Source of the DNA: JACMPA01 sp035564115
Lineage (GTDB): Bacteria > Patescibacteriota > Saccharimonadia > Saccharimonadales > UBA4665
NCBI GenBank assembly: GCA_035564115.1
Contig: DATMTN010000029.1
Coordinates: forward strand, 1 to 25,035
Direction: 5' to 3'
Length of the DNA: 25,035 nucleotides
Shown: positions 15,932 through 22,248 of the stretch, in pieces
How positions within the stretch are numbered: the stretch's first letter is position 1
Layout: every line of letters begins with the position of its first letter
Position numbers and translations under genes: made by a program
The notes under the pieces: generated by a model
What the model was told of the DNA's origin: nothing
The model's database searches: none
What the model saw: the letters and a program-made list of their open reading frames with translations, nothing else

Positions 15932-16570
15932 ATGTTCAAAAAGCATAAGGTCCAAGAGTCAGCCAAGCCGACGACCGAAAAGCCACAAAAATACTTCAAA
16001 GATCAGTTCGACGACGAGGCAGTGCTATTCGTATTCCGCAAGCACCCAATCGTCATGCGCAAAGGCCTGATATTCGGTATGGGCTCCTGGATAATCGGCC
16101 CTGTCTACTGCATTATCCCAATACTCCTGCATCCCAATGACCCCAGCGTAGCTCCCACTATGACGTTCTTCTTCTTGAGCCTTGTCGCGAGTGTCGTCGT
16201 TGGCTCTATCATTTTTGCGCCCTCGTACATGAGCTGGCACTTTAGTGTGTTTGTAGTGACAAACCAACGGTTTATTCAGATTACGCAGAAGGGCTTTTTT
16301 CATCGTAGTGTGGTCGATATGAGTCTCGGACAAATCCAGATGGTCAACTATGAAGTATCTGGCTTGCAGGAAACACTGCTGGGATTTGGTACAATAATGA
16401 TGCAGACTTTTGTGGGTGATCTTGTGATTCACGAAGTGCATCACCCAGCCAAGATACAGAAGAAAATCATTGGTATCCTGCGCGATCAGGGTGTCTCGGC
16501 GTCGGTCGGGCCCTCTACAGTCAACGAAAGTCCAAACGAATTAGATGAAGAAGAACCGCAAACTGCCTAA
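15932..16570 (+). CDS. Membrane protein with bacterial PH-like (bPH2/YdbS-type) domain
   Basis: The 212-aa protein has a polar N-terminus, two membrane helices (about residues 46-67 and 76-97), and a bPH2-type domain (about 98-190) with the typical strand pattern VVTNQRFIQITQKGFFHRSVVDMSLGQIQMV and a closing amphipathic helix. The tail is acidic. Such proteins sit in the cytoplasmic membrane; their biochemical role is mostly unknown. The 3' end overlaps the following foldase gene by 26 nt, which suggests coupled expression and perhaps a shared envelope role. The start is fixed by the TACAAT 6 nt upstream and by the absence of any better ATG. Confidence 0.85.
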   Translation: MFKKHKVQESAKPTTEKPQKYFKDQFDDEAVLFVFRKHPIVMRKGLIFGMGSWIIGPVYCIIPILLHPNDPSVAPTMTFFFLSLVASVVVGSIIFAPSYMSWHFSVFVVTNQRFIQITQKGFFHRSVVDMSLGQIQMVNYEVSGLQETLLGFGTIMMQTFVGDLVIHEVHHPAKIQKKIIGILRDQGVSASVGPSTVNESPNELDEEEPQTA

Positions 16571-17702
16571 ACTCAAAGCCCCGAAGCTCAAGCGACCCAA
16601 AAGGGGTAGCCTGAAGGCCGCGCCAAAAGCCATTGGCGGTGCTGTCGTAAAAGTGTCGGGTAAGTTACCATTCCATCGCCCCGAAGCCGATGAAAAGCTT
16701 GTCCAGGCCTTACAGAACCTCCCGCGCATTACCAATGAAACTGTTGCCGAACACCGAGAGGAAGTGTTGTCTGGTGCCCGCAAGTACATTGTGCCACTCA
16801 GCCACAGCAAGCGCCGTATTATCATGATTACTAGTGCGCTGCTGACACTCACTATCATTGGATTCTTTACCTGGACCGTTCTGGCGTTGTACAAATTCCA
16901 GTCTTACAACAGCTTCACCTACGGTGTTACACAGGTGTTTCCATTCCCCGTAGCCAAAGCTGGCGGCTCGTGGGTAGGCTACGAAAGCTATCTCTTCGAG
17001 CTTCGCCATACGGTGCACTACTACGAGACGCAGCAGCACGAAGATTTCTCGAGTAAATCAGGCAAAGCCCACTTGCAGCAGCTGAAGCAGCAGGCACTTA
17101 CGCAAGTTATCGATGACGCCTACACCAAACAGCTGGCCAAGCAACAGCATGCCAGCGTCAGCATAGCTGAAGTCAATGACGAGGTAGCCCTAGTTCGCTC
17201 GCAAAACCGTCTGGGTAGCAACGATCAAGTCTTCCGCTCAGTGCTCAGCGAGTTTTGGGGCTGGACGACCGAAGATTTTCAGCGTGAACTGCGCCTGCAA
17301 CTACTCACCCAAAAGGTGACTGCCAACCTCAACACTGACGCCCAAGCGCGTGCTGACAGCGCTCTGAAAGCCCTCGATAAGGGCACCGACTTCGCCACGC
17401 TGGCCAAGCAAGTATCCGACGACCCCTCTACCAAGGCTAATGGGGGTGACTATGGTGCTGCTATCGATCAGAGCAACCGTGACATTGCCCCGGCCGTCGC
17501 GAATGAACTCTTCAAGCTCGCTCCCGGCAAATACTCAGGCATTATCAACGCCGGCTACGGTCTAGAAATCGTAAAGGTTACGAGCCTCGACGGCACGAAA
17601 GTGCACGCGGCACACATCTTGTTCACGTTTAAGCCGATCACTGCTTACATCAAGCAGCTCCAAACCAAGCACCCAGCGCACCGGTTTATTAAGGTCAGTT
17701 AG
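16545..17702 (+). CDS. Membrane-anchored PpiC/SurA-like peptidyl-prolyl isomerase
   Basis: The 385-aa protein starts with a strongly basic, Lys/Pro-rich cytoplasmic region (about 1-45), has one membrane helix (about 92-115) and a large extracytoplasmic part. A SurA-N-like helical domain (about 130-265) is followed by a parvulin-type rotamase domain (about 275-375) with FATLAKQVSDDPSTKANGGD and ELFKLAPGKYSGII, typical of PpiC domains. It likely helps fold exported proteins such as pilins and surface proteins; that link is inference. The gene overlaps the preceding one by 26 nt. Its stop overlaps the stop of the convergent gene by 4 nt. The unusually long cytoplasmic basic tail before the anchor distinguishes it from PrsA lipoproteins. 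Confidence 0.88.
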   Translation: MKKNRKLPKLKAPKLKRPKRGSLKAAPKAIGGAVVKVSGKLPFHRPEADEKLVQALQNLPRITNETVAEHREEVLSGARKYIVPLSHSKRRIIMITSALLTLTIIGFFTWTVLALYKFQSYNSFTYGVTQVFPFPVAKAGGSWVGYESYLFELRHTVHYYETQQHEDFSSKSGKAHLQQLKQQALTQVIDDAYTKQLAKQQHASVSIAEVNDEVALVRSQNRLGSNDQVFRSVLSEFWGWTTEDFQRELRLQLLTQKVTANLNTDAQARADSALKALDKGTDFATLAKQVSDDPSTKANGGDYGAAIDQSNRDIAPAVANELFKLAPGKYSGIINAGYGLEIVKVTSLDGTKVHAAHILFTFKPITAYIKQLQTKHPAHRFIKVS

Positions 17703-18106
17703 TCTTTCCTTGGTTCAACTTTGCGGAACCAAATCCGCCGACCAAAGTTAGGGCCGTCATAATCGTCATCCATGGCGACGGATTTACCAAAGACTGCATC
17801 GAAGAAATCGGTTGTCATTTTGTTTTCAACTGGTCCACTCGTGGCAATCAGCCAATGTATGCCGCGTTCGCGAGCCTGTCGTTCGACGACGCTCAATAGC
17901 CGTTGGCCATTCAGCAGAGCTTTGTCATCTTCTTCGAGCCTGAAGTCGACAAGCTCAGCGGTGTTAGAGTCACGAATATATCCCTGTAGGCGCCGGTCAG
18001 GAGCGACCAGGCTCATTGACCCGTGGGCGTCTTCTCCATGTGCGAGTAGTGCAGGAGCTGGCTCCTGTGGCTCGCTAGTAGTGGGATTTACGGTTTCGTG
18101 AGACAT
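17699..18106 (-). CDS. Conserved-looking hypothetical acidic protein, 135 aa
   Basis: I do not recognise this protein. It has a Pro/Glu-rich, probably disordered N-terminus (about 1-40), then a compact-looking domain with RLLSVVERQARERGIHWL and FFDAVFGKSV, which suggests alternating helices and strands. There is no signal peptide or membrane helix, so it is probably cytoplasmic. A near-perfect promoter stands upstream, so it is likely a real, well transcribed gene. Its leader (about 18 nt) has no Shine-Dalgarno sequence. The stop codon overlaps that of the foldase gene on the other strand. A remote acetyltransferase-like fold is possible but unsupported. Confidence 0.75.
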   Translation of the reverse strand: MSHETVNPTTSEPQEPAPALLAHGEDAHGSMSLVAPDRRLQGYIRDSNTAELVDFRLEEDDKALLNGQRLLSVVERQARERGIHWLIATSGPVENKMTTDFFDAVFGKSVAMDDDYDGPNFGRRIWFRKVEPRKD

Positions 18107-18130
18107 GTTTGTTTTATTAGATTAATAAAT

Positions 18131-18159
18131 ATACTAGCATAAGTAACAAGAAATGTCAA
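18131..18159 (-). promoter_or_regulatory. Strong sigma70-type promoter for the 135-aa protein
   Basis: On the minus strand TTGACA (18159-18154) and TAGTAT (18136-18131) are exactly 17 nt apart, with a TGC extension before the -10. The start codon at 18106 lies about 18 nt after the expected transcription start. Confidence 0.75.
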
Positions 18160-18178
18160 TCTGCCCAAGAAAGGTAAT

Positions 18179-18210
18179 AAAAAACCACCACTGTTAGGTG
18201 ATGGTTTTTT
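18179..18210 (-). terminator. Rho-independent terminator after tRNA-Asp
   Basis: An A6 run, a stem with one mismatch (CCACCAC against GTGATGG) and a T6 run form a hairpin that can end transcription on either strand. On the minus strand it lies 3 nt after the tRNA-Asp CCA end. Confidence 0.85.
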
Positions 18211-18212
18211 CT

Positions 18213-18288
18213 TGGCGACCCCGACCGGATTTGAACCGGCGATCTCCTCCGTGACAGGGAGGCGTGATAACCACTTCACTACGGAGTC
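18213..18288 (-). tRNA. tRNA-Asp(GTC)
   Basis: The minus strand folds into a standard cloverleaf: acceptor GACTCCG with CGGGGTC, anticodon stem CCTCC with GGAGG, loop CTGTCAC with anticodon GTC, T loop TTCAAAT, discriminator G and encoded CCA. A terminator follows at once, so it is transcribed alone or as the end of a unit. Confidence 0.97.
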
Positions 18289-18393
18289 TCATCTGTTAAC
18301 TCTACGGGAATTGTCAAAGTAACAGGGGTAAGTTTAGCAAATGCAGTCGATAAAAGCAATGGTCCAACCTGAAAAATATATGCAGGTAGATAG

Positions 18394-18399
18394 TATACT
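18394..18399 (+). promoter_or_regulatory. -10 box of the SRPBCC gene
   Basis: TATACT lies 21 nt before the ATG at 18421, giving a leader of about 15 nt that contains AGGA (18407-18410) 10 nt before the start. No consensus -35 is visible. Confidence 0.5.
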
Positions 18400-18420
18400 T
18401 AAAACCAGGAAGTAATAGCC

Positions 18421-18864
18421 ATGAAAGCTCGCCTCAAAACTCGCACTACCATCAAAGCTGATCCTGCAAGCGTGTTCAAATACCTAGGCCATACCAAGTA
18501 TCACCCGCTTTGGAACCCACAAATGCAGTCGATCACGCCGTTGGTACAGCTGAAAGAGGGGATAGTGTATACGGCCTTCAGTTTAGTGCTCGGGGCACGG
18601 GTCAGGGCTGAGAATCACGTTACGAAATATGTTCAGGACGAGGTATTCGAGATTCGTAACCAGACTGGCATGATCCAGTACTGTGCGAGTTTTAAACTCG
18701 AAGCACTGGGTGAGATTACTCGGGTAACGTGTACCATGGCCGTCTCATCGGAAAGTAAGGCATTTGCGTTTGCGAAACCACTGATGGAACATCTGGCTCG
18801 GCGCGAGCTACGCACTGATTTGGCGGGGCTCAAAGCCGCGGTTGAACAAAAGTTGGAGCCTTAG
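18421..18864 (+). CDS. SRPBCC-superfamily protein (START/Bet v1-like)
   Basis: The 147-aa soluble protein has the SRPBCC layout: an opening strand KTRTTIKADPASVFKYLG, the segment HPLWNPQMQSI with the helix-turn and Trp typical of polyketide-cyclase-like members, a run of beta strands, and a long C-terminal helix (about 115-143). These domains form a deep pocket for lipids or other hydrophobic ligands; the ligand here is unknown. It is followed 27 nt later by an MFS exporter, but that gene has its own -10 box, so co-function is only possible. Confidence 0.85.
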   Translation: MKARLKTRTTIKADPASVFKYLGHTKYHPLWNPQMQSITPLVQLKEGIVYTAFSLVLGARVRAENHVTKYVQDEVFEIRNQTGMIQYCASFKLEALGEITRVTCTMAVSSESKAFAFAKPLMEHLARRELRTDLAGLKAAVEQKLEP

Positions 18865-18878
18865 TGAAACGGTAGGGC

Positions 18879-18884
18879 TATACT
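18879..18884 (+). promoter_or_regulatory. -10 box of the MFS exporter gene
   Basis: TATACT ends 7 nt before the ATG at 18892, so the transcript should begin at or just before the start codon. No Shine-Dalgarno sequence is present in the gap. Confidence 0.5.
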
Positions 18885-18891
18885 GGAACGT

Positions 18892-20244
18892 ATGTCAAAG
18901 CAGCAGCGCTTGGTACTTATCGTCGCTATCATGGCGTCATTCGTGGGCGCGCTGGACGGATTTATTGTGAATGTGGCGCTACCGGCCATCAGCCGTGATC
19001 TGGGCGGTGGTATCACGGTGCAGCAGTGGGTTGTCGATGCGTATCTGTTGACCCTGGGTTCGTGCATCCTGATTGCGGGTTCACTGTCCGACCTGTTCGG
19101 CCGTCGTCGGGTGTTGGAATTGGGGCTTATTGGCTTTGGCGCCGCTTCGCTGCTATGTGCCGTTGCGCCCAACGGCACAGTGCTGATAGGGGCGCGGGTG
19201 ATTCAGGGAGTCGCTGGGGCGCTGCTGACGCCAAGTTCGTTGGCTATGATCATCTCAGCGTTCTCTGGCAAGGAGCAGGGTAAGGCTATCGGTGCCTGGA
19301 CGGCCTGGTTCAGTGTTGCTGCCGTGGCCGGGCCACTGCTGGGCGGTATAATCGTCAACTATAGTTCGTGGCGCTGGATATTTGCCATTAACATTCTGCC
19401 AATTGCCATCTGTTTATGGCTGCTGGCCCAGCTCGAACAACCGGTGCGAACAGATGCACGGGCCAAGGTAGATGCGCTCGGGGCGCTGCTATGTATGTTC
19501 GGTTTGGCGGGTGCAGTGTACGCGCTCATCGAGCAGCCGAAATATGGCTGGGGTAGTGCGCATATCCTGGTACCACTCATTGGCGGTTTAGTACTGCTCG
19601 CCGCCTTTCTCTACCAAGAGTCACACACCGCGAAGCCCATGCTACCGCTTAGTTTGTTCAGCCGACATAATTTTAGTGTCGGTAATGTCGCCACTGCAGC
19701 CATTTACGCTGGCTTGTCGCTGTCGTCGTTCATGATTGTGATCACGCTGCAGCAAGTGGGTCACTGGTCGGCGCTTGAAGCGGGGCTATCAATGTTGCCA
19801 GTAACAGTGGTTATGTTTCTGTTTTCTTCTCAAGCCGGGGCGCTCGCCGGCAAATATGGCCCGCAGGTGTTTATGGCTGCTGGCCCGATGGTTGCGGCGC
19901 TCGGCTTTTTACTCATGCTGCGTGTGCAGCCACATGTGAATTATGCAACCGAACTATTTCCCGGTGTTTTGCTGTTCGCGATTGGCTTGGCACTGACGGT
20001 GGCGCCGCTGACTGCGGCAATTCTTGGTGACGTCGATCCAAAGTATGCCGGTGTGGGCAGTGCGGTGAACAACGCGGTTGCCCGAGTAGCTGGGCTGATT
20101 GCAATTGCTTTCGTAGGGCTTATAACTGGCGCACATATAGATATTCACGGTTTTCATCGAGCAATGATTACTGTGGCTGCACTGCTTCTGCTGGGCGGCA
20201 TTATCTCAGCCATCGGCATCCGAAACCCCAAAGAAAGTGCCTAA
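18892..20244 (+). CDS. MFS exporter, DHA2 (EmrB/QacA-like) family
   Basis: This proton-driven membrane transporter probably exports drugs or toxic metabolites. Motif D1-like DGFIVNVALPAI follows the first helix, motif A is GSLSDLFGRRRV (about residues 64-75), and motif C is AVAGPLLGG (about 145-155). At 450 aa with about 13-14 hydrophobic segments it is a little shorter than most DHA2 pumps (about 470-510). No partner membrane-fusion gene is nearby, as expected for a monoderm pump. The substrate cannot be told. The gene ends directly before a minus-strand terminator belonging to tRNA-Gly. Confidence 0.93.
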   Translation: MSKQQRLVLIVAIMASFVGALDGFIVNVALPAISRDLGGGITVQQWVVDAYLLTLGSCILIAGSLSDLFGRRRVLELGLIGFGAASLLCAVAPNGTVLIGARVIQGVAGALLTPSSLAMIISAFSGKEQGKAIGAWTAWFSVAAVAGPLLGGIIVNYSSWRWIFAINILPIAICLWLLAQLEQPVRTDARAKVDALGALLCMFGLAGAVYALIEQPKYGWGSAHILVPLIGGLVLLAAFLYQESHTAKPMLPLSLFSRHNFSVGNVATAAIYAGLSLSSFMIVITLQQVGHWSALEAGLSMLPVTVVMFLFSSQAGALAGKYGPQVFMAAGPMVAALGFLLMLRVQPHVNYATELFPGVLLFAIGLALTVAPLTAAILGDVDPKYAGVGSAVNNAVARVAGLIAIAFVGLITGAHIDIHGFHRAMITVAALLLLGGIISAIGIRNPKESA

Positions 20245-20272
20245 TAAAAAAGCCTCCACAGCTGGAGACTTA
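20245..20272 (-). terminator. Rho-independent terminator after tRNA-Gly
   Basis: On the minus strand a 5-bp core stem (20254-20258 with 20263-20267), extended by outer AAG-CTT pairs, is followed by a run of T. It lies between the tRNA-Gly CCA end and the MFS gene stop. Confidence 0.8.
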
Positions 20273-20277
20273 AAATA

Positions 20278-20352
20278 TGGTGCGGGTACAGGGAGTCGAA
20301 CCCTGGTCTCAACCTTGGGAAGGTTACATAATAGCCGTTATACGACACCCGC
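20278..20352 (-). tRNA. tRNA-Gly(CCC)
   Basis: The minus strand gives acceptor GCGGGTG with TACCCGC, anticodon stem TAACC with GGTTG, a seven-base loop TTCCCAA (anticodon CCC, reading GGG), T loop TTCGACT and encoded CCA. The D arm is weakly paired. Confidence 0.93.
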
Positions 20353-20484
20353 TCGTCCTCCCGTACGCCTTGGTCTCGTTTTACCTTCGGTAAAGCTTCG
20401 ACTAATGGCTACGGTTGTCCTCTCAAAATCCCAAACGGTCGACTACGCTCCCTGGTTTGGTCTTTTGGTTTTATCGAAAGAATT
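20353..20484. other. Spacer between tRNA-Thr and tRNA-Gly with hairpins
   Basis: No gene is seen. Two inverted repeats stand out: a 6-bp hairpin with loop TTC (20380-20394), and CCAAAC (20431-20436) with GTTTGG (20455-20460), further extended by AAAA and TTTT tracts. The second could act as a weak terminator for tRNA-Thr on the minus strand. Confidence 0.55.
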
Positions 20485-20560
20485 TGGAGCCACCTGCCGG
20501 GATTGAACCGGCGACCTACACGTTACGAATGTGTCGCTCTACCAACTGAGCTAAGGTGGC
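20485..20560 (-). tRNA. tRNA-Thr(CGT)
   Basis: The minus strand gives acceptor GCCACCT with AGGTGGC, D arm GCTC/GAGC, loop TTCGTAA with anticodon CGT reading ACG, T stem GCCGG with CCGGC, discriminator T and encoded CCA. The innermost anticodon-stem pair (31-39) is A-C, a small irregularity. It lies upstream of tRNA-Gly on the same strand. Confidence 0.94.
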
Positions 20561-20586
20561 CTAACTGAATTGTTAATGGCTGTGCC

Positions 20587-20651
20587 GGCTCAGTCGGTAG
20601 AACAGTACATTCTTACTCTTGCAGCAAGCTGCGCAACTGAGCTAAGGTGGC
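20587..20651. pseudogene. tRNA-like remnants in inverted arrangement
   Basis: The 18-nt sequence CAACTGAGCTAAGGTGGC at 20634-20651 is identical to 20543-20560, the 5' end of tRNA-Thr on the minus strand. Facing it on the plus strand, 20587-20603 (GGCTCAGTCGGTAGAAC) looks like a tRNA D arm. Between them GCAGC-AA-GCTGC (20621-20632) forms a hairpin. No complete cloverleaf can be folded on either strand, so this looks like debris from tRNA duplication. Confidence 0.6.
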
Positions 20652-20729
20652 AGGCCTCAAATTCAGATGCCATTATATCTGGCCGTACTTACTCTTGTCC
20701 ATGGTGAGTGTGGTCTTCGGGCAGATATA

Positions 20730-20758
20730 TTGCATTGCAACGGGCAGGCAACTATAGT
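20730..20758 (+). promoter_or_regulatory. Promoter of the 355-aa unknown gene
   Basis: TTGCAT (20730-20735) and TATAGT (20753-20758) are exactly 17 nt apart. The ATG at 20765 lies 6 nt after the -10, so the transcript should be leaderless. This decides the start of the gene. Confidence 0.7.
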
Positions 20759-20764
20759 GAGCGT

Positions 20765-21832
20765 ATGTCAAACTCACATACCCCTGATCTACTTACTACG
20801 CACAGATACATTGTTGGAGCTACCGAAGCCTTGCTCTACGAAGATGTGCACGATATACGACATAGAGTCGAAACACAGGCCCTAGAACCAACTAAAGACC
20901 TCCCCATGCCCCATGTCGTAGAGGCAGAAGTTGTCATGCCGATTACGGGCTATGACGAAGAGACTAATAAGTATTCGTTTAATGGTTCGGAGCGTTCGCT
21001 ACGACTCAGTCTTCGTACTGACTGGATGCCAAGGCGTTCTGACGGCGATCGTCCAGGAGGCGCTCCAACGGGTTATGTGACCCGAGCCGACAAGGAAGGT
21101 CTCGAACAGCGAGTTTTAGCAGAAGTTAACTTCAAGTTTAATACGAGGAGAATTTTGGGCCTATATGTAAATGTATTGGGTGACGGACTAGCTGCTGGTA
21201 TCGAACCAACTGCAATTGACGTCGGTACAAAACAAAATATGCTCTTGCGTTATGTGTCGCAGTTGGCGGGCTGTCGACCCCTCGGTGTGCGCAGCGCTGC
21301 GGAAGTTTTAAGTGGGGCCTCACTTGCAACAGCTCAGAGTAGCGAGCGCATACGGGGCTGGGTCGACATAACGAGAACTGCTCGGCAAGTCCAAAAGATA
21401 TCCGGCAAGCCCGTGCCAGCCAGCTTGCGTGGCGTACCTCGCTTGGAGTTTAAGAGTGATACGCAGATTTCTTCTGACCCAGAGAAAGATCTGTGGAGCA
21501 AGAGTAGGTATGTTCTCCACGAATATAACTTCAACGGAAAAGACTTTCGACATGTCTTCACTGATTGGCATCTGGCGCAATTCACCGGCCATATCCCGAT
21601 TAGCTTTCCGGCGCTGGAATACTACAGTGCCTACGACGCGGATGGTGAACGGGGCCATTTCTCAGATTTCGCAATAGATGCAGTCCAAACTGTCCGCACG
21701 GCACAAGGTGAGACAGAAAAGGTAGCGGAGTCATATGCTGAGGCTCGCGATATGATGAGTCCGTACATCAATGCTGTCACGAGCTTCCGCCGATATTATC
21801 ACGCTGCCGCTCGTGAACATGCCGCTGCGTAG
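20765..21832 (+). CDS. Hypothetical protein, 355 aa
   Basis: I do not recognise this family. The product is soluble-looking, with no signal peptide or membrane helix, and has mixed alpha/beta character. Notable parts are EAEVVMPITGYDEET (about 45-60), a charged stretch with DWMPRRSDGDRPGG (about 80-93), YVNVLGDGLAAGIEP (about 132-146), and an aromatic-rich C-terminal half with HEYNFNGKDFRHVFTDWHL (about 256-274). The frame is open further to an ATG at 20708, but the promoter at 20730-20758 shows that the true start is 20765. It is followed 49 nt later by a small membrane protein and a glycosyltransferase, so a role in envelope polysaccharide synthesis is possible, by context only. Confidence 0.8.
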   Translation: MSNSHTPDLLTTHRYIVGATEALLYEDVHDIRHRVETQALEPTKDLPMPHVVEAEVVMPITGYDEETNKYSFNGSERSLRLSLRTDWMPRRSDGDRPGGAPTGYVTRADKEGLEQRVLAEVNFKFNTRRILGLYVNVLGDGLAAGIEPTAIDVGTKQNMLLRYVSQLAGCRPLGVRSAAEVLSGASLATAQSSERIRGWVDITRTARQVQKISGKPVPASLRGVPRLEFKSDTQISSDPEKDLWSKSRYVLHEYNFNGKDFRHVFTDWHLAQFTGHIPISFPALEYYSAYDADGERGHFSDFAIDAVQTVRTAQGETEKVAESYAEARDMMSPYINAVTSFRRYYHAAAREHAAA

Positions 21833-21864
21833 CAGGTTGCATAGTTTCCGGCGTACTCGAGTGA

Positions 21865-21870
21865 TACAAT
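21865..21870 (+). promoter_or_regulatory. Possible -10 box before the small membrane protein gene
   Basis: TACAAT ends 11 nt before the ATG at 21882. GGAG at 21871-21874 could be a Shine-Dalgarno sequence on a transcript from further upstream. A TTGCAT at 21837-21842 is 22 nt away, too far for a standard -35. Confidence 0.4.
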
Positions 21871-21881
21871 GGAGCTAACTT

Positions 21882-22238
21882 ATGACCACGACCGCTAAAT
21901 ATTTTCGCGACCGCGTAATTATGCTGTTGTTCAGCACCCTCGTCTTCCTGGCCCTCGCGCTGAGTCTGTTTGTGCTGCTGCGGTTGAGCTCGAACCACGG
22001 CAATGGCTATATCGTGCAGTATCGCAGCAATCTGGGCCTCGATGCCTTCAAGACGGGTAACATCGTTGGCTTACTCAGTTTTGTAGGTTTCGCAGTTCTG
22101 ACCGCTGTCATACATATCTTACTCAGCCTGCGCACCTATGCGATACACCGCCAGCTCGCCATCGTTATTTTGTCACTTGGTGTACTACTTTTGGTGCTAG
22201 CTATCATCGTCAGTAACGCGCTACTGGTGCTTCGATAG
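21882..22238 (+). CDS. Small three-helix membrane protein, 118 aa
   Basis: Three hydrophobic helices are visible at about residues 12-35, 57-82 and 90-116, joined by a short polar segment with SSNHGNGYIVQYRSNLGLDAFKTGN. There is no known motif. It is 10 nt from the glycosyltransferase start and probably in one operon with it, so it may be a partner of that enzyme or of its lipid-linked product; this is inferred only from position. Confidence 0.8.
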   Translation: MTTTAKYFRDRVIMLLFSTLVFLALALSLFVLLRLSSNHGNGYIVQYRSNLGLDAFKTGNIVGLLSFVGFAVLTAVIHILLSLRTYAIHRQLAIVILSLGVLLLVLAIIVSNALLVLR

Positions 22239-22248
22239 CAGGAATCCC

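Noticed and set aside
18088..18279. 63-aa minus-strand frame
   Set aside because: It runs through tRNA-Asp and its terminator and cannot be a gene.
20237..20506. 89-aa plus-strand frame
   Set aside because: It covers the tRNA-Gly terminator, tRNA-Gly and part of tRNA-Thr on the other strand.
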